NCBI RefSeq assembly: GCF_012163135.1
Contig: NZ_JAAVUP010000004.1
Coordinates: 248,001 to 312,000, forward strand
DNA: 64,000 nucleotides
Direction: 5' to 3'
Origin: Neoroseomonas oryzicola
Lineage (GTDB): Bacteria > Pseudomonadota > Alphaproteobacteria > Acetobacterales > Acetobacteraceae
In this document: in pieces, positions 46,017 to 54,182 of the stretch
Layout of the letters: each line of letters opens with the position of its first letter
Position numbering within the stretch: position 1 is the first letter of the stretch
Position numbers and translations under genes: made by a program
Notes under the pieces: model-generated
What the model was told of the DNA's origin: nothing
The model's database searches: none
The model's input: the letters and a program-made list of their open reading frames with translations, nothing else

Positions 46017-46571
46017 ATGAGTGCTGACCCCGTCACCCGCTGCGCCTGGGCCGAGCGCGATCCGCTCGAGCGCCACTACCACGACACCGAATGGGGCGTG
46101 CCGGTCCGCGACGGCCGCGCGCTGTGGGAATGCCTGATGCTGGAAGGCTTCCAGGCGGGCCTGTCCTGGACGGTCATCCTGCGCAAGCGCGAGGCCTTCC
46201 GCGCCGCCTTCGCCGGCTTCGACCCGGTGAAGGTCGCCGCCTTCGATGAGGCCGACATCGTCCGCCTGCTGGCCGATCCCGGCATCGTGCGGTCGCGCGC
46301 CAAGATCGAGGCCACCATCGCCGGCGCGCGCATCTTCAACGCCATGCAGGCGGCGGGTGAGGATTTCGCGGATTTCTGCTGGTCCTTCACCGGCGGCGCG
46401 ACGGTGCGCGGCAACGGGTCGAGCGTGACGCCGCTGTCGGAGCGCGCCTCGAAGGAACTCAAGCGCCGCGGCTTCAAGTTCGTCGGCCCGACCATCGTCC
46501 ATGCCTGGATGCAGGCCGTCGGCATCGTCGACGACCACGCGCCCGGCTGCTTCCTGCACCGGGCGGGCTGA
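46017..46571 (+). CDS. tag: DNA-3-methyladenine glycosylase I
   Basis: A 184-residue base-excision enzyme that removes 3-methyladenine. Family features: RCAWAERDPLERHYHDTEWG (Cys and first residues of the zinc-snap; part quoted WAERDPLERHYHDTEWG), LMLEGFQAGLSW with the base-recognition Glu/Trp, and HHH-type helices, ending with the His/Cys zinc ligands in DDHAPGCFLH. Cytoplasmic. The ybaK gene follows three bases later. Confidence 0.93.
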   Translation: MSADPVTRCAWAERDPLERHYHDTEWGVPVRDGRALWECLMLEGFQAGLSWTVILRKREAFRAAFAGFDPVKVAAFDEADIVRLLADPGIVRSRAKIEATIAGARIFNAMQAAGEDFADFCWSFTGGATVRGNGSSVTPLSERASKELKRRGFKFVGPTIVHAWMQAVGIVDDHAPGCFLHRAG

Positions 46572-46574
46572 ACC

Positions 46575-47048
46575 GTGTCCAAGGCCACGCGCGCGACGAC
46601 CATGCTGGCCAAGGCCGGCGTCGCGTTCACGGTGCACAGCTACGACTACGACCCGGACGCCGACGGCATCGGCATGCAGGCGGCCGAGGCGCTGGGCGAG
46701 AGCCCGGCGCGCGTGCTCAAGACGCTGATGGCGCTGGTGGACGGCAAGCCGGCCTGCGTCATCGTGCCCTCGGACCACGAGGTGTCGATGAAGCGCCTCG
46801 CCGCCGCCTTCGGGGGGAAGTCGGCGCAGATGATGAAGCCGGCCGAGGCGGAGCGCGTCACCGGCTACAAGGTCGGCGGCATCAGTCCCTTCGGCCAGAT
46901 GCGCCTGGTGCGCACGGCGATCGAGGAACAGGCCCTGGCGCACGACCTCGTCTACATGAATGGCGGGCAGCGGGGGCTGCAGGTGCGGCTCGCCCCGCGC
47001 GACGCCATGTCCGTGCTGAAGGCGATCGCGGCGCCTCTCGTCGCCTGA
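46575..47048 (+). CDS. ybaK: Cys-tRNA(Pro) deacylase YbaK
   Basis: A 157-residue trans-editing protein that hydrolyses Cys-tRNA(Pro) mischarged by ProRS. YbaK features: KATRATTMLAKAGVAFTVH opening, the catalytic lysine in VIVPSDHEVSMKRLA region, and the GGISPFGQ loop (about 99-106). Starts at GTG 46575 three bases after tag, so probably cotranscribed. Converges on the GST gene; three bases lie between the stops. Confidence 0.92.
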   Translation: MSKATRATTMLAKAGVAFTVHSYDYDPDADGIGMQAAEALGESPARVLKTLMALVDGKPACVIVPSDHEVSMKRLAAAFGGKSAQMMKPAEAERVTGYKVGGISPFGQMRLVRTAIEEQALAHDLVYMNGGQRGLQVRLAPRDAMSVLKAIAAPLVA

Positions 47049-47051
47049 GGG

Positions 47052-47711
47052 TCAGTCGCGCCCCGGATCGCCGAGGGGAAAGAAGTGCCGGTAGGGCCGC
47101 GCCTCCTCCAGCGCGCGGGCGTAGGACGGCCGGGCCAGCAACCGCGCGCGATAGGCGCGCAGACGCGCGAGGCGCTCCGGGATCGGCTCCGCCCAGTCGG
47201 CGTAGAGCAGCGCCGGCGCCGCGCCGCAATCGGCGAGGGTGAAGGTCGCGCCCGCCGCCCAATCCCGCCCGGCGAGGCGGTCCTCGAGCCAGGCATAGGC
47301 GATGCGCAGCGTCGCGCGCGCCTTGTCCACGCCGAAGGGGTCACGCGCGCCCTCGGGGCGGATGACGTCGAGCACGATCTTCTGCATCGGCGCCAGCAGG
47401 TCGTTGTCGACGACGCGATCGATCAGCCGGACCTCGAGCGCCGCGGCGCGATCCTCGGGCAGGAAGCGCACGGGGCCGGGGTGGTGGACGTCCAAGTGCT
47501 CGATGATCACCGATGCCTCCGGGATCACCGCCGCGCCGTCCTGCAGCACGGGGAATCTGCGGAAGGGCCAGAGCGCCGCGAGCGCGGCGGCATCCGCCGC
47601 ATCGCCGAGGTTCACCATGCGGAAGGCAAAGGGCGTCGCGTTCTCGTACAGCGCGACCAGCGCCTTCTGGCAATAGGCCGAGAACGGGTGGGCAAGCAGC
47701 GTCAGCGCCAT
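47052..47711 (-). CDS. Glutathione S-transferase family protein
   Basis: A 219-residue GST. The thioredoxin-fold N-terminus ALTLLAHPFSAYCQKALVAL shows Ser/Cys near residues 11-14; the glutathione-binding RFPVLQDGAAVIPEASVIIEHL (part quoted FPVLQDG, IPEASVI) contains the cis-proline and the acidic/Ser pair. C-terminal helical domain (90-219) includes TFTLADCGAAPALLYADW. The ATG at 47711 starts the family N-terminus; it lies five bases after the DHFR-like gene. Acceptor unknown. Confidence 0.9.
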   Translation of the reverse strand: MALTLLAHPFSAYCQKALVALYENATPFAFRMVNLGDAADAAALAALWPFRRFPVLQDGAAVIPEASVIIEHLDVHHPGPVRFLPEDRAAALEVRLIDRVVDNDLLAPMQKIVLDVIRPEGARDPFGVDKARATLRIAYAWLEDRLAGRDWAAGATFTLADCGAAPALLYADWAEPIPERLARLRAYRARLLARPSYARALEEARPYRHFFPLGDPGRD

Positions 47712-47716
47712 CGCGA

Positions 47717-48298
47717 TCACCCTTCCCGCGCGCGGCGATAGCGCAGGATGACCGACCCGACCTCGAGGCGCCGGCAGTCGGTGAGCGTCATGCGCGCCCC
47801 GGGGCGGCCGTTGCGGAAGAAGGGCTCCCCGGCGCCGTAGAGTTCCGGCGTGACCATCAGCCAGAACTCGTCCACCAGGTCGAGCCCGAGCAGGCTGTTG
47901 GCGAGGCTCGATCCGCCGAAGGCGAAGATGTCCCCGCCGGTGACCTCGCGCTTCAGCCGCGCGACCTCGGCCGCGAGGTCCGGCCCCGCAAGGCGCGCAT
48001 TCCAGCCCGGATCGCCCGTCAGCGTGCGCGAGACGACGGTCTTGGGCAGCCCGTTCATCACCGGCGCGTAGGAGATATGCGCGGCGACGCTGGCCGGATC
48101 CGTCTCCGCCGGGCTCCAGAACCCCTTGTTGAAGAGAAAGTTCACCCGCCCGTAGATCAGGTGCTTCGCGCGGGAGAGGGCGGCGAGGGACCATTCGCGC
48201 TCGACCTCGTCGGACCAGGGCGGCGGGGCGAACTCGCCGCCGGGCCTGGTGAAGTAGCCGTCGAGGCTGGTGAAGATGCTCAGGACGAGATCGGCCAT
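47717..48298 (-). CDS. Dihydrofolate reductase family protein (RibD C-terminal type)
   Basis: A 193-residue NADPH-dependent reductase of the RibD-C/DHFR-like fold. ADLVLSIFTSLDGYFTRPGG opens it; LIYGRVNFLFNKGFW and FAFGGSSLANSLLGLDLVDEF (parts: FGGSSLANSLL, GLDLVDEF) are the nucleotide-binding and C-terminal signature. It lacks the usual N-terminal deaminase of RibD. Such small proteins have unknown substrates and often lie in stress or antibiotic loci. Divergent from the YffB-type gene. Confidence 0.87.
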   Translation of the reverse strand: MADLVLSIFTSLDGYFTRPGGEFAPPPWSDEVEREWSLAALSRAKHLIYGRVNFLFNKGFWSPAETDPASVAAHISYAPVMNGLPKTVVSRTLTGDPGWNARLAGPDLAAEVARLKREVTGGDIFAFGGSSLANSLLGLDLVDEFWLMVTPELYGAGEPFFRNGRPGARMTLTDCRRLEVGSVILRYRRAREG

Positions 48299-48366
48299 GC
48301 GTCGCTCCCCGCGCGTTGCGTTCGGATCTGGACTAGCCTCGGTGTCGCGAGAGACGGAGCCGCTGC

Positions 48367-48729
48367 ATGAACATCACGATTCACGGCATCAGGAACTGCG
48401 ACACGATGAAGAAGGCGCGGGCCTGGCTCGAGGCCCACGGCGTCGCGCATGACTTCCACGACTACAAGGTCGCGGGCATCGACGCCGCGACGCTGAAGGC
48501 CTGGTCGGCGAAGGTGGGCTGGGAGAAGCTGCTGAACCGCAGCGGCACCACCTTCCGCAAGCTGCTCGACGCGGAGAAGGAGGGCCTGACGGAAGCGCGC
48601 GCGCTGGCGCTGATGCAGGCGCAGCCTTCGATGATCAAGCGCCCGGTCCTGGCGCTGGGCGATCGCCTGCTGGTCGGCTTCGACGCCGGCGAATACGAGA
48701 GCGCGATCGCGACCCTTCCGCGCGACTGA
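48367..48729 (+). CDS. ArsC-family reductase, YffB type
   Basis: A 120-residue thioredoxin-fold protein of the ArsC/Spx/YffB group. The single active cysteine is in GIRNCDTMKKARAWL; GKLLNRSGTTFRKL-like segment KLLNRSGTTFRKL (about 58-70) and the FHDYK motif are typical of YffB. Lack of the arsenic-operon context means arsenate reduction should not be assumed; YffB-like proteins bind glutathione and have unknown roles. Starts at ATG 48367. Confidence 0.85.
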   Translation: MNITIHGIRNCDTMKKARAWLEAHGVAHDFHDYKVAGIDAATLKAWSAKVGWEKLLNRSGTTFRKLLDAEKEGLTEARALALMQAQPSMIKRPVLALGDRLLVGFDAGEYESAIATLPRD

Positions 48730-48740
48730 TGTCGCGGCTT

Positions 48741-48798
48741 CCAAGGGCCTTGCGGCCCTTGGCCCGGAGAGGTCGGGAGAGGGGCGCCGCCCCTCTCC
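48741..48798. repeat. Two-hairpin intergenic module, copy 3
   Basis: Arms CCAAGGGCC / GGCCCTTGG (48741-48749, 48754-48762) with loop TTGC, then GGAGAGGGGC / GCCCCTCTCC (48776-48785, 48789-48798) with loop GCC. The second hairpin ends three bases before the reverse-strand stop of the AHSA1-family gene, the same spacing as copy 1, so it ends the TetR-VOC cassette. The YffB-type gene on the other strand ends 12 bases to the left. Confidence 0.8.
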
Positions 48799-48800
48799 GC

Positions 48801-49271
48801 TCACAGCGTCCGCGCGAGCGCGACCAGCTGGTCCGCCGCCTTCCCCCAGCCTTCCTGGAACCCCATCGCCTCGTGCTTCGCCCGTGTTTCTTCGTTCGCG
48901 TGCAGCACGACCGCGCGATAGAGCGTGCCGGCGCCCTGCGGGTCGAAGGTGATGGTGCCCGACATGAAGGGCTCGGCGCGCGGGCGGAAGCCTTCCTCCA
49001 TCGCGTCCGTCCAGACCAGGCGGCGCTCCGGCACCACCTCGAGGAAGCAGCCGCTCTGCGGCATCACCTCCCCGTTCGGGCCGCGGATCACCGACTTGAA
49101 GCGGCCGCCCGGGCGCAGGTCGAGCTCGAAGTCGGTGGCGCGCCAAGGCACCGGGCAGAACCATTGCTCGAGCAGTGTGGGCTGCGTCCAGCAGGCCCAG
49201 GCCTTGGCGGGCGCGACATCAAGCACGCGCTCGAACACGAGGTCGCGCGCGGGATCGAAGACGACCGCCAT
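48801..49271 (-). CDS. SRPBCC/AHSA1 family protein
   Basis: A 156-residue START-fold (Bet v 1-like) protein of the activator of Hsp90 ATPase homologue 1 group. VLDVAPAKAWACWTQPTLLEQWFCP and GGRFKSVIRGPNGE (parts quoted) are typical, with the closing helix EGWGKAADQLVAL. Probably binds a small hydrophobic ligand. The ATG overlaps the TGA of the preceding VOC gene by one base (TGATG). Last gene of the TetR cassette. Confidence 0.88.
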   Translation of the reverse strand: MAVVFDPARDLVFERVLDVAPAKAWACWTQPTLLEQWFCPVPWRATDFELDLRPGGRFKSVIRGPNGEVMPQSGCFLEVVPERRLVWTDAMEEGFRPRAEPFMSGTITFDPQGAGTLYRAVVLHANEETRAKHEAMGFQEGWGKAADQLVALARTL

Positions 49272-49693
49272 CAAGGCGCGTCCTGCATGACGTTGACCAT
49301 CCACAGCACGCCGAATCGGTCCTGCACCATGCCGAAGGCCGGGCTGAAGAAGGTCGGGCCGAGCGGCAGCCGCACTTCCCCGCCATCGGACAGGCCGGCG
49401 AAGAAGCGCCCGGCCTCCGCGGCGTCGCGCGCGGGCAGGGAGACGCCGAAGCCGGCGAACTTCGCCGCCCCCGCGCAATGCCCATCGGAGAGCATCAGCG
49501 GCAGCTCGCCGATGCGGATCTCGGCGTGCATGATCTTGTGCTCCGAACCCGGGGGCATCATGCCCGGCGGCGGCGGGTCCGGGCTGTCGCTGTTGCGCAT
49601 CAGCATCGCCGTCGTCGCGCCGAGTGCCTTGGCGTAGAAGCCGATCGCCTCCTCGGCGCGGCCTTCGTAGAAGAGGTAGGGGGTGATGGACAT
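49271..49693 (-). CDS. VOC family protein (PhnB/glyoxalase-like)
   Basis: A 140-residue vicinal-oxygen-chelate protein. SITPYLFYEGRAEEAIGFYA and the final FGMVQDRFGVLWMVN are the repeated betaalphabeta modules of the PhnB subgroup. Metal ligands are partly conserved. Function in this subgroup is unknown; members often lie next to AHSA1-family and DUF1428 genes as here. Start at 49693, 14 bases after DUF1428. Confidence 0.88.
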   Translation of the reverse strand: MSITPYLFYEGRAEEAIGFYAKALGATTAMLMRNSDSPDPPPPGMMPPGSEHKIMHAEIRIGELPLMLSDGHCAGAAKFAGFGVSLPARDAAEAGRFFAGLSDGGEVRLPLGPTFFSPAFGMVQDRFGVLWMVNVMQDAP

Positions 49694-49707
49694 GCCGTGC
49701 CTCCGTC

Positions 49708-50058
49708 TCAGCCGTTCACGAGGACGCTGAAGCCGCCGTAGATCATGCGCTTGCCGTCGAAGGGGGCCTCGGCGCCCTCCATCTTCATGCGCGGGTCCTC
49801 CATGACCTTCTTCCAGCCGGCGTCGCGGACTTCCTTCGATGGCCAGGTGATCCAGGAGAAGACGACCGTCTCGTCCTCCTCCTGCTTCACCGCCATGCGG
49901 AAGGAGGTGAGCTTGCCTTCCGGGACGTCGTCGCCCCAGCACTCGACCATCGACACCACGCCGAACTCCTTGAAGATCGGCACGCAGCGTTCGGCATGTT
50001 CGCGATAGGCATCCTTCTTCGCGCTCGGCACCGCGAGCACGAAACCATCGACATACAT
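49708..50058 (-). CDS. DUF1428 domain-containing protein
   Basis: A 116-residue protein of the ABM/EthD-like ferredoxin fold. YVDGFVLAVPSAKKDAYREH and the late WITWPSKEVRDAGWKKVMEDPRM (parts: ITWPSKEVRDAGW, VMEDPRM) with FDGKRMIYGGF match DUF1428 closely. Function unknown; it is conserved in TetR-linked and sigma-factor-linked cassettes with VOC proteins. Start at 50058 behind AAAGGAGGAAGG. Confidence 0.92.
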   Translation of the reverse strand: MYVDGFVLAVPSAKKDAYREHAERCVPIFKEFGVVSMVECWGDDVPEGKLTSFRMAVKQEEDETVVFSWITWPSKEVRDAGWKKVMEDPRMKMEGAEAPFDGKRMIYGGFSVLVNG

Positions 50059-50087
50059 CGGCCTTCCTCCTTTTCCCGGCTTCAGGA

Positions 50088-50555
50088 TTATTGGAACGCC
50101 GCTTCGAGCGCGGCGGCGTCGATCTTCACCATCTGCATCAGCGCGGCGATCACGCGGCCGCGCTGCGCGGCGTCGCCGGCCTTCATCAGGCGCGGCAGGG
50201 CTTCGGGCACCACCTGCCAGGCGACGCCGAAGCGGTCCTTCAGCCAGCCGCAGGCCTGCGCCTGGCCGCCGTCGAGGAGCGCATCCCAGACCCGATCCAG
50301 TTCGTCCTGATCGGCGCAGAGGGCAACCAGCGAGAACGCATTCGTGAAGCCCTCGCCCGGATTGCCGTTCATCGCGAGGACGGAGGTGCCGGGGAGCGTG
50401 AACTCGACGAGCAGCACGCCGCCCTGCGGACCCGGGCCGCCGGGCGGGATGCGGATGATGTCGCCCAGGCGCGCGCCGGGGATGGTCGCGCAGTAGAAGC
50501 GCGCGGCCTCCTCGGCCTCGGTCGCGAACCAGAGATTCGCGGAGATGGTGGTCAT
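50088..50555 (-). CDS. VOC family protein (3-demethylubiquinone methyltransferase-like fold group)
   Basis: A 155-residue vicinal-oxygen-chelate protein of the PhnB-like group. TISANLWFATEAEEAARFY opens it; the second module ends CGWLKDRFGVAWQVVPEALP (part quoted: LKDRFGVAWQVVP). It has no methyltransferase domain despite the historical name. The ATG at 50555 overlaps the TGA of the TetR gene (ATGA). Confidence 0.87.
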   Translation of the reverse strand: MTTISANLWFATEAEEAARFYCATIPGARLGDIIRIPPGGPGPQGGVLLVEFTLPGTSVLAMNGNPGEGFTNAFSLVALCADQDELDRVWDALLDGGQAQACGWLKDRFGVAWQVVPEALPRLMKAGDAAQRGRVIAALMQMVKIDAAALEAAFQ

Positions 50556-51184
50556 GGCGCGGCTCCTTGCCCTTGATCCGGCGTGGCGAAGAGGAGCTCG
50601 ACGTAGCGGCGCAGGTGACGCATGGCCTCGATCGCCGGGGCCGGCCCGCCGGCGGCCTTGGCCAGCACGAAGCCGCCCTGGATCACCGCCATGATGTGCA
50701 GCGTGAGCCCTGCGGCGGAGATGCCGTCGATGCCGCGCGCGGCGAGCGCGGCGGCGATCTCCGCCTCGAGCGGCGCGAGGTGGCTCTGGATGCCGGCCTC
50801 GCAGGTGGCGCGAAGCGCGGGGTGGGTCGCGTAGGTCTCCTGCACCATCATGCCGAGCAGGCAAGTGAAGTGCGGGATCTCCCCGCGCAGGATCGCCGTG
50901 CGGAAATCGATGTAGGCGAGGACCCGGTCGAGCGGATCGTCGCGGTCGCGCCAGCCCGAGCGGGCGAAGAGGCCCTCGAGCCATTCGAGGAAGCGCGCGG
51001 CGGCGGCGGTGCCGAGGTCCTCCTTGCTGCGGAAGTGGTGGAAGAAGGCGCCCTTGGTGACGCCGGCGGCGAGGCAGAGCTGCTCGACCGAGGTGGCCTC
51101 GTAGCCGCGCGTCCGGATCGCCTTGAGCGCGGCGTCGAGCAGCCTGGCCCGGGCGTCGCCGGTGCGGCGGGGGCTTCCTTCCAT
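50552..51184 (-). CDS. TetR/AcrR family transcriptional regulator
   Basis: A 210-residue repressor. The helix-turn-helix is in residues 27-60: GYEATSVEQLCLAAGVTKGAFF-HHFRSKEDL (parts: VEQLCLAAGV, TKGAFFHHF). The rest is a TetR_C-type ligand-binding domain with one Cys pair. The gene heads a five-gene cassette and lies 12 bases from a near-perfect TetR-type operator, so it very likely represses its own operon and perhaps the divergent binding-protein gene. Inducer unknown. Confidence 0.93.
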   Translation of the reverse strand: MEGSPRRTGDARARLLDAALKAIRTRGYEATSVEQLCLAAGVTKGAFFHHFRSKEDLGTAAAARFLEWLEGLFARSGWRDRDDPLDRVLAYIDFRTAILRGEIPHFTCLLGMMVQETYATHPALRATCEAGIQSHLAPLEAEIAAALAARGIDGISAAGLTLHIMAVIQGGFVLAKAAGGPAPAIEAMRHLRRYVELLFATPDQGQGAAP

Positions 51185-51196
51185 GGTCGGAATACA

Positions 51197-51212
51197 TACC
51201 AACCGGTCGGTA
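51197..51212. promoter_or_regulatory. TetR-type operator
   Basis: The 16-mer TACCAACCGGTCGGTA at 51197-51212 is palindromic except for one position per half (A/C), and matches the ACCGACCGGTCGGT type operator known for several TetR repressors. It lies 12 bases upstream of the TetR start, in the divergent region with the binding-protein gene. Confidence 0.7.
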
Positions 51213-51314
51213 TCTACCGCAAGCGGAGTTTCGCCGCGCTTGACGCGCGCGGCCGCGGACACGGAGGCTGCCTGGCGATGGCCGGCGTTAGACCCGGCCG
51301 CAGGGAGGACGAGG

Positions 51315-52883
51315 ATGCTGAAGGGGATGCTCGGCGCCGCGCTTGCGGCGCTCGTCGCGGCCGTGCCGGCGGCTGCGCAGCGGACGCTGACCATGGGCGT
51401 GCAGACGCCGCCTTCCGCGCTCGACCCGCACTATCACAACACCACCAACAACTCGATGATGCTCATGCAGATCTATGAGCGTCTGTTCGAGCTCGACAAC
51501 CGCGCGGTGCCGCAGCCGCGCCTCGCCACCTCGATGCGGGCCATCGACGAACTGACCTGGGAGGTGAAGCTGCGCCCCGGCGTGCGCTTCCACGACGGCA
51601 CGCCGCTCGAGGCCGCGGACATCCCCTACACCTTCGCGCGCATCCCGACGGTGCCGAACAGCCCGGCGCTCTACACCCCGGCGGTGCGGACCATCAGCGC
51701 CATCGACATCGTCGACCCGACCACCATCCGCATCCGCACGCACGAACCGAACCCGCTGATGTTCTTCGACATGGCGGCGCCCTTCATCCTCTCGCGCCGC
51801 ATCCATGGGGACAATCCGGCGACCTCGGACTTCACGAGCGGGCGGCTCGCCATCGGCACCGGGCCCTATCGCCTCGTCTCCTTCGCGCAGAACGAACGGA
51901 TGGAGATCGCGCGCAACCCGACCTACTGGGGCACGCCGGAACCCTGGGACCGCGTGACGATCCGCTTCATCCCGCAGGCCGCCTCGCGCAGCGCGGCGCT
52001 GCTCGCCGGCGAGGTGGACCTGATCGACTACGTCCCCGTGCAGGACGTCGAGACCTTCCGCCGCGACCCGCGCTTCGCGCTCTTCGAGGTCGACAGCGTC
52101 ACCTACGTCTACCTGTTCCCGGATTCGATGCGCGACACCTCGCCCTTCGTCGCGGATCGGCAGGGAAATCCCCTGCCGCGCAACCCGCTCGCCGACCGGC
52201 GGGTGCGGGAGGCGCTCTCGCTCGCCATCAACCGGGAGGCCATCGCGGCGCGGCTCTACCACGGCCAGGCGAGTGCCGCCGACCAGTTCGCCGCGCCGAT
52301 CGCCGAGCACCGCCTGCCGACGCCGGGTCCGCTGCCGCACGACATCGCCCGCGCCCGCGCGCTGCTCGCCGAGGCGGGCTACCCTGACGGCTTCCGCCTG
52401 ACGGTGCATGGGCCGAACGGGTTCTTCCCGTCCGACCAGAACCTGCTGCAGGCGCTGGCGCAGCAGTTCACCCGCGTCGGCATCGAGACCACGGTGCAGG
52501 CGCTGCCGCCGGCGAACCTGTTCACCCGGGCGACCAACCGCGAATTCTCGATGTTCATGACCTATTTCAGCAGCTACCTGACCATCAACCCGCTGCGGCA
52601 GGTGGTGGCGACGCGCAATCCCGACCTCGGCTTCGGGCCCTTCAACCGGCAGCGCTACTCCAACCCCGCGATCGACGAGCCGATGCGCCTCGCGCTCACG
52701 ACGATGGACCCCGAGCGGCGCCAGGTGCTGACGCATCAGGCAGCGCGTGCCCTGCAGGAGGACAAGGGCGTCATCCCCGTGATCTTCCTGCGCAACACAT
52801 GGGCTGGTCGTCGCGACCGGGTCGTCTACGATCCCTCCCCGGTGAACCACACCACGGCGGTGCACGCGCGTCCGCCGAACTGA
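51315..52883 (+). CDS. ABC transporter substrate-binding protein, family 5 (orphan)
   Basis: A 522-residue periplasmic binding protein of the peptide/nickel class. Signal peptide 1-21 (ending AAAQ). Family features: LDPHYHNTTNN, IYERLFELD, the strand LTWEVKLRPGVRFHDGTPL (about 73-91), the DGTPL and INREAI segments and GPYRLVSF. No permease or ATPase gene is adjacent, so it must use components encoded elsewhere. The start at 51315 is behind GGAGGACGAGG; 131 bases separate it from the TetR gene start. The M20 hydrolase gene follows by 18 bases. Confidence 0.92.
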   Translation: MLKGMLGAALAALVAAVPAAAQRTLTMGVQTPPSALDPHYHNTTNNSMMLMQIYERLFELDNRAVPQPRLATSMRAIDELTWEVKLRPGVRFHDGTPLEAADIPYTFARIPTVPNSPALYTPAVRTISAIDIVDPTTIRIRTHEPNPLMFFDMAAPFILSRRIHGDNPATSDFTSGRLAIGTGPYRLVSFAQNERMEIARNPTYWGTPEPWDRVTIRFIPQAASRSAALLAGEVDLIDYVPVQDVETFRRDPRFALFEVDSVTYVYLFPDSMRDTSPFVADRQGNPLPRNPLADRRVREALSLAINREAIAARLYHGQASAADQFAAPIAEHRLPTPGPLPHDIARARALLAEAGYPDGFRLTVHGPNGFFPSDQNLLQALAQQFTRVGIETTVQALPPANLFTRATNREFSMFMTYFSSYLTINPLRQVVATRNPDLGFGPFNRQRYSNPAIDEPMRLALTTMDPERRQVLTHQAARALQEDKGVIPVIFLRNTWAGRRDRVVYDPSPVNHTTAVHARPPN

Positions 52884-52901
52884 AGGACAGAGAGACCGTT
52901 C

Positions 52902-54182
52902 ATGCCCGACGCCGCGGCCCGCGATAGCATCTTCTCCGCCATCGACGCGAATTTCGACCGCCAGGTGGCCTTCCTGCAGGAGCTGGTGCGGTTCCCCTCC
53001 CTCCGCGGGCGCGAGGCACCGCTGCAGGACTGGTTCGCGCGGCAGATGGTGACGCGCGGCTATGCGGTGGACCGGTTTTCCATCGCCGACGTGCCGGACC
53101 ACCCGAAGATGGCGCCGATGGTCGATGCAGACCCGGCCGAGAGCATGCAGGTCGTCGCCTCCCACCGCACCGCCAACCCCACCGGCCGCAGCCTGATCCT
53201 GCAGGGCCACATCGACGTGGTGCCGGAAGGCCCGCACGGGATGTGGACCTACCCGCCCTATTCCGCGACCATCCGCGACGGCTGGATGTACGGGCGCGGC
53301 GCGCATGACATGAAGTCGGGCGTCGCCTGCATGGTCTTCGCCATGGACGCGATCCGCGCCGCGGGCTTTGAGCCCGCCGCCGATGTCTACGTGCAGACGG
53401 TGACGGAGGAGGAGAGCACCGGCAACGGCGCGCTCGCCGCCCTGCTGCGCGGCTACCGCGCCGATGCCGCGCTGGTGCCCGAGCCCACCGGCCACACCAT
53501 CACCCGCACCCAGACCGGGACCATCTGGTTCCGCCTGCGCGTTCGCGGCGTGCCCGTCCATGTCGCCGTCGCGCAGGACGGCACCAACGCGATCATGTCG
53601 GCCTATGCGCTGATCAACGCGCTTTACGCGCACACCAAGGTGCTGAACGCGGAAGCGAAGTCCAATCCCTGGTATGCGGACATCAAGGACCCGATCAAGT
53701 TCAACCCCGGCATCATCCGCGGCGGCGACTGGGCGTCCTCGACCCCCGCCTGGTGCGAGGTGGATTGCCGCATCGGCCTCGTGCCCGGCATGACGCCCGA
53801 GGAAGCGATGGCGCGCGTCGAGGCCTGCGTGAAGACGGCCGCCAAGACCGACGCCTTCATGGCGAACAACCCGCCCGAGATCATCTGGACCGGCTTCCAG
53901 ACCGACCCCTACGTGCTCGAGCCCGGCAGCGAGGCGGAAGCGGTGCTCGCCGCCGCCCATGCCTCGGTGCATGGGGGCGAGATGCCCGAACGCCGCACCA
54001 CGGCGGTGAACGACACGCGCTACTACGGGCTCTACTTCGGCTTCCCCGGCCTCTGCTACGGGCCGAAGGGCGAAGTGGCGCACGGTTTCGACGAACGCAC
54101 CTCGATCGAGGACCTCCGCACATGCACGAGAACCATCGCGACCTTCATCGCCGACTGGTGCGGCCTGCGCCCGAAGGGCTGA
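52902..54182 (+). CDS. M20 family deacylase (ArgE/DapE type)
   Basis: A 426-residue metallohydrolase. LILQGHIDVVPEGP with the first zinc His/Asp; GRGAHDMKSG with the bridging Asp; VTEEESTGNG with the general base Glu-Glu; EPTGHTI; and the late HGFDERTS. This is the ArgE/DapE deacylase pattern that removes an acyl or carbamoyl group from an amino acid. It overlaps the next gene by about 60 bases. Between two solute-binding proteins, it suggests that imported N-acyl compounds are hydrolysed. Confidence 0.9.
   Translation: MPDAAARDSIFSAIDANFDRQVAFLQELVRFPSLRGREAPLQDWFARQMVTRGYAVDRFSIADVPDHPKMAPMVDADPAESMQVVASHRTANPTGRSLILQGHIDVVPEGPHGMWTYPPYSATIRDGWMYGRGAHDMKSGVACMVFAMDAIRAAGFEPAADVYVQTVTEEESTGNGALAALLRGYRADAALVPEPTGHTITRTQTGTIWFRLRVRGVPVHVAVAQDGTNAIMSAYALINALYAHTKVLNAEAKSNPWYADIKDPIKFNPGIIRGGDWASSTPAWCEVDCRIGLVPGMTPEEAMARVEACVKTAAKTDAFMANNPPEIIWTGFQTDPYVLEPGSEAEAVLAAAHASVHGGEMPERRTTAVNDTRYYGLYFGFPGLCYGPKGEVAHGFDERTSIEDLRTCTRTIATFIADWCGLRPKG

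Noticed and set aside
48367-48729. Arsenate reductase of an arsenic-resistance operon
   Set aside because: Sequence fits the YffB subgroup and no ars genes are nearby.
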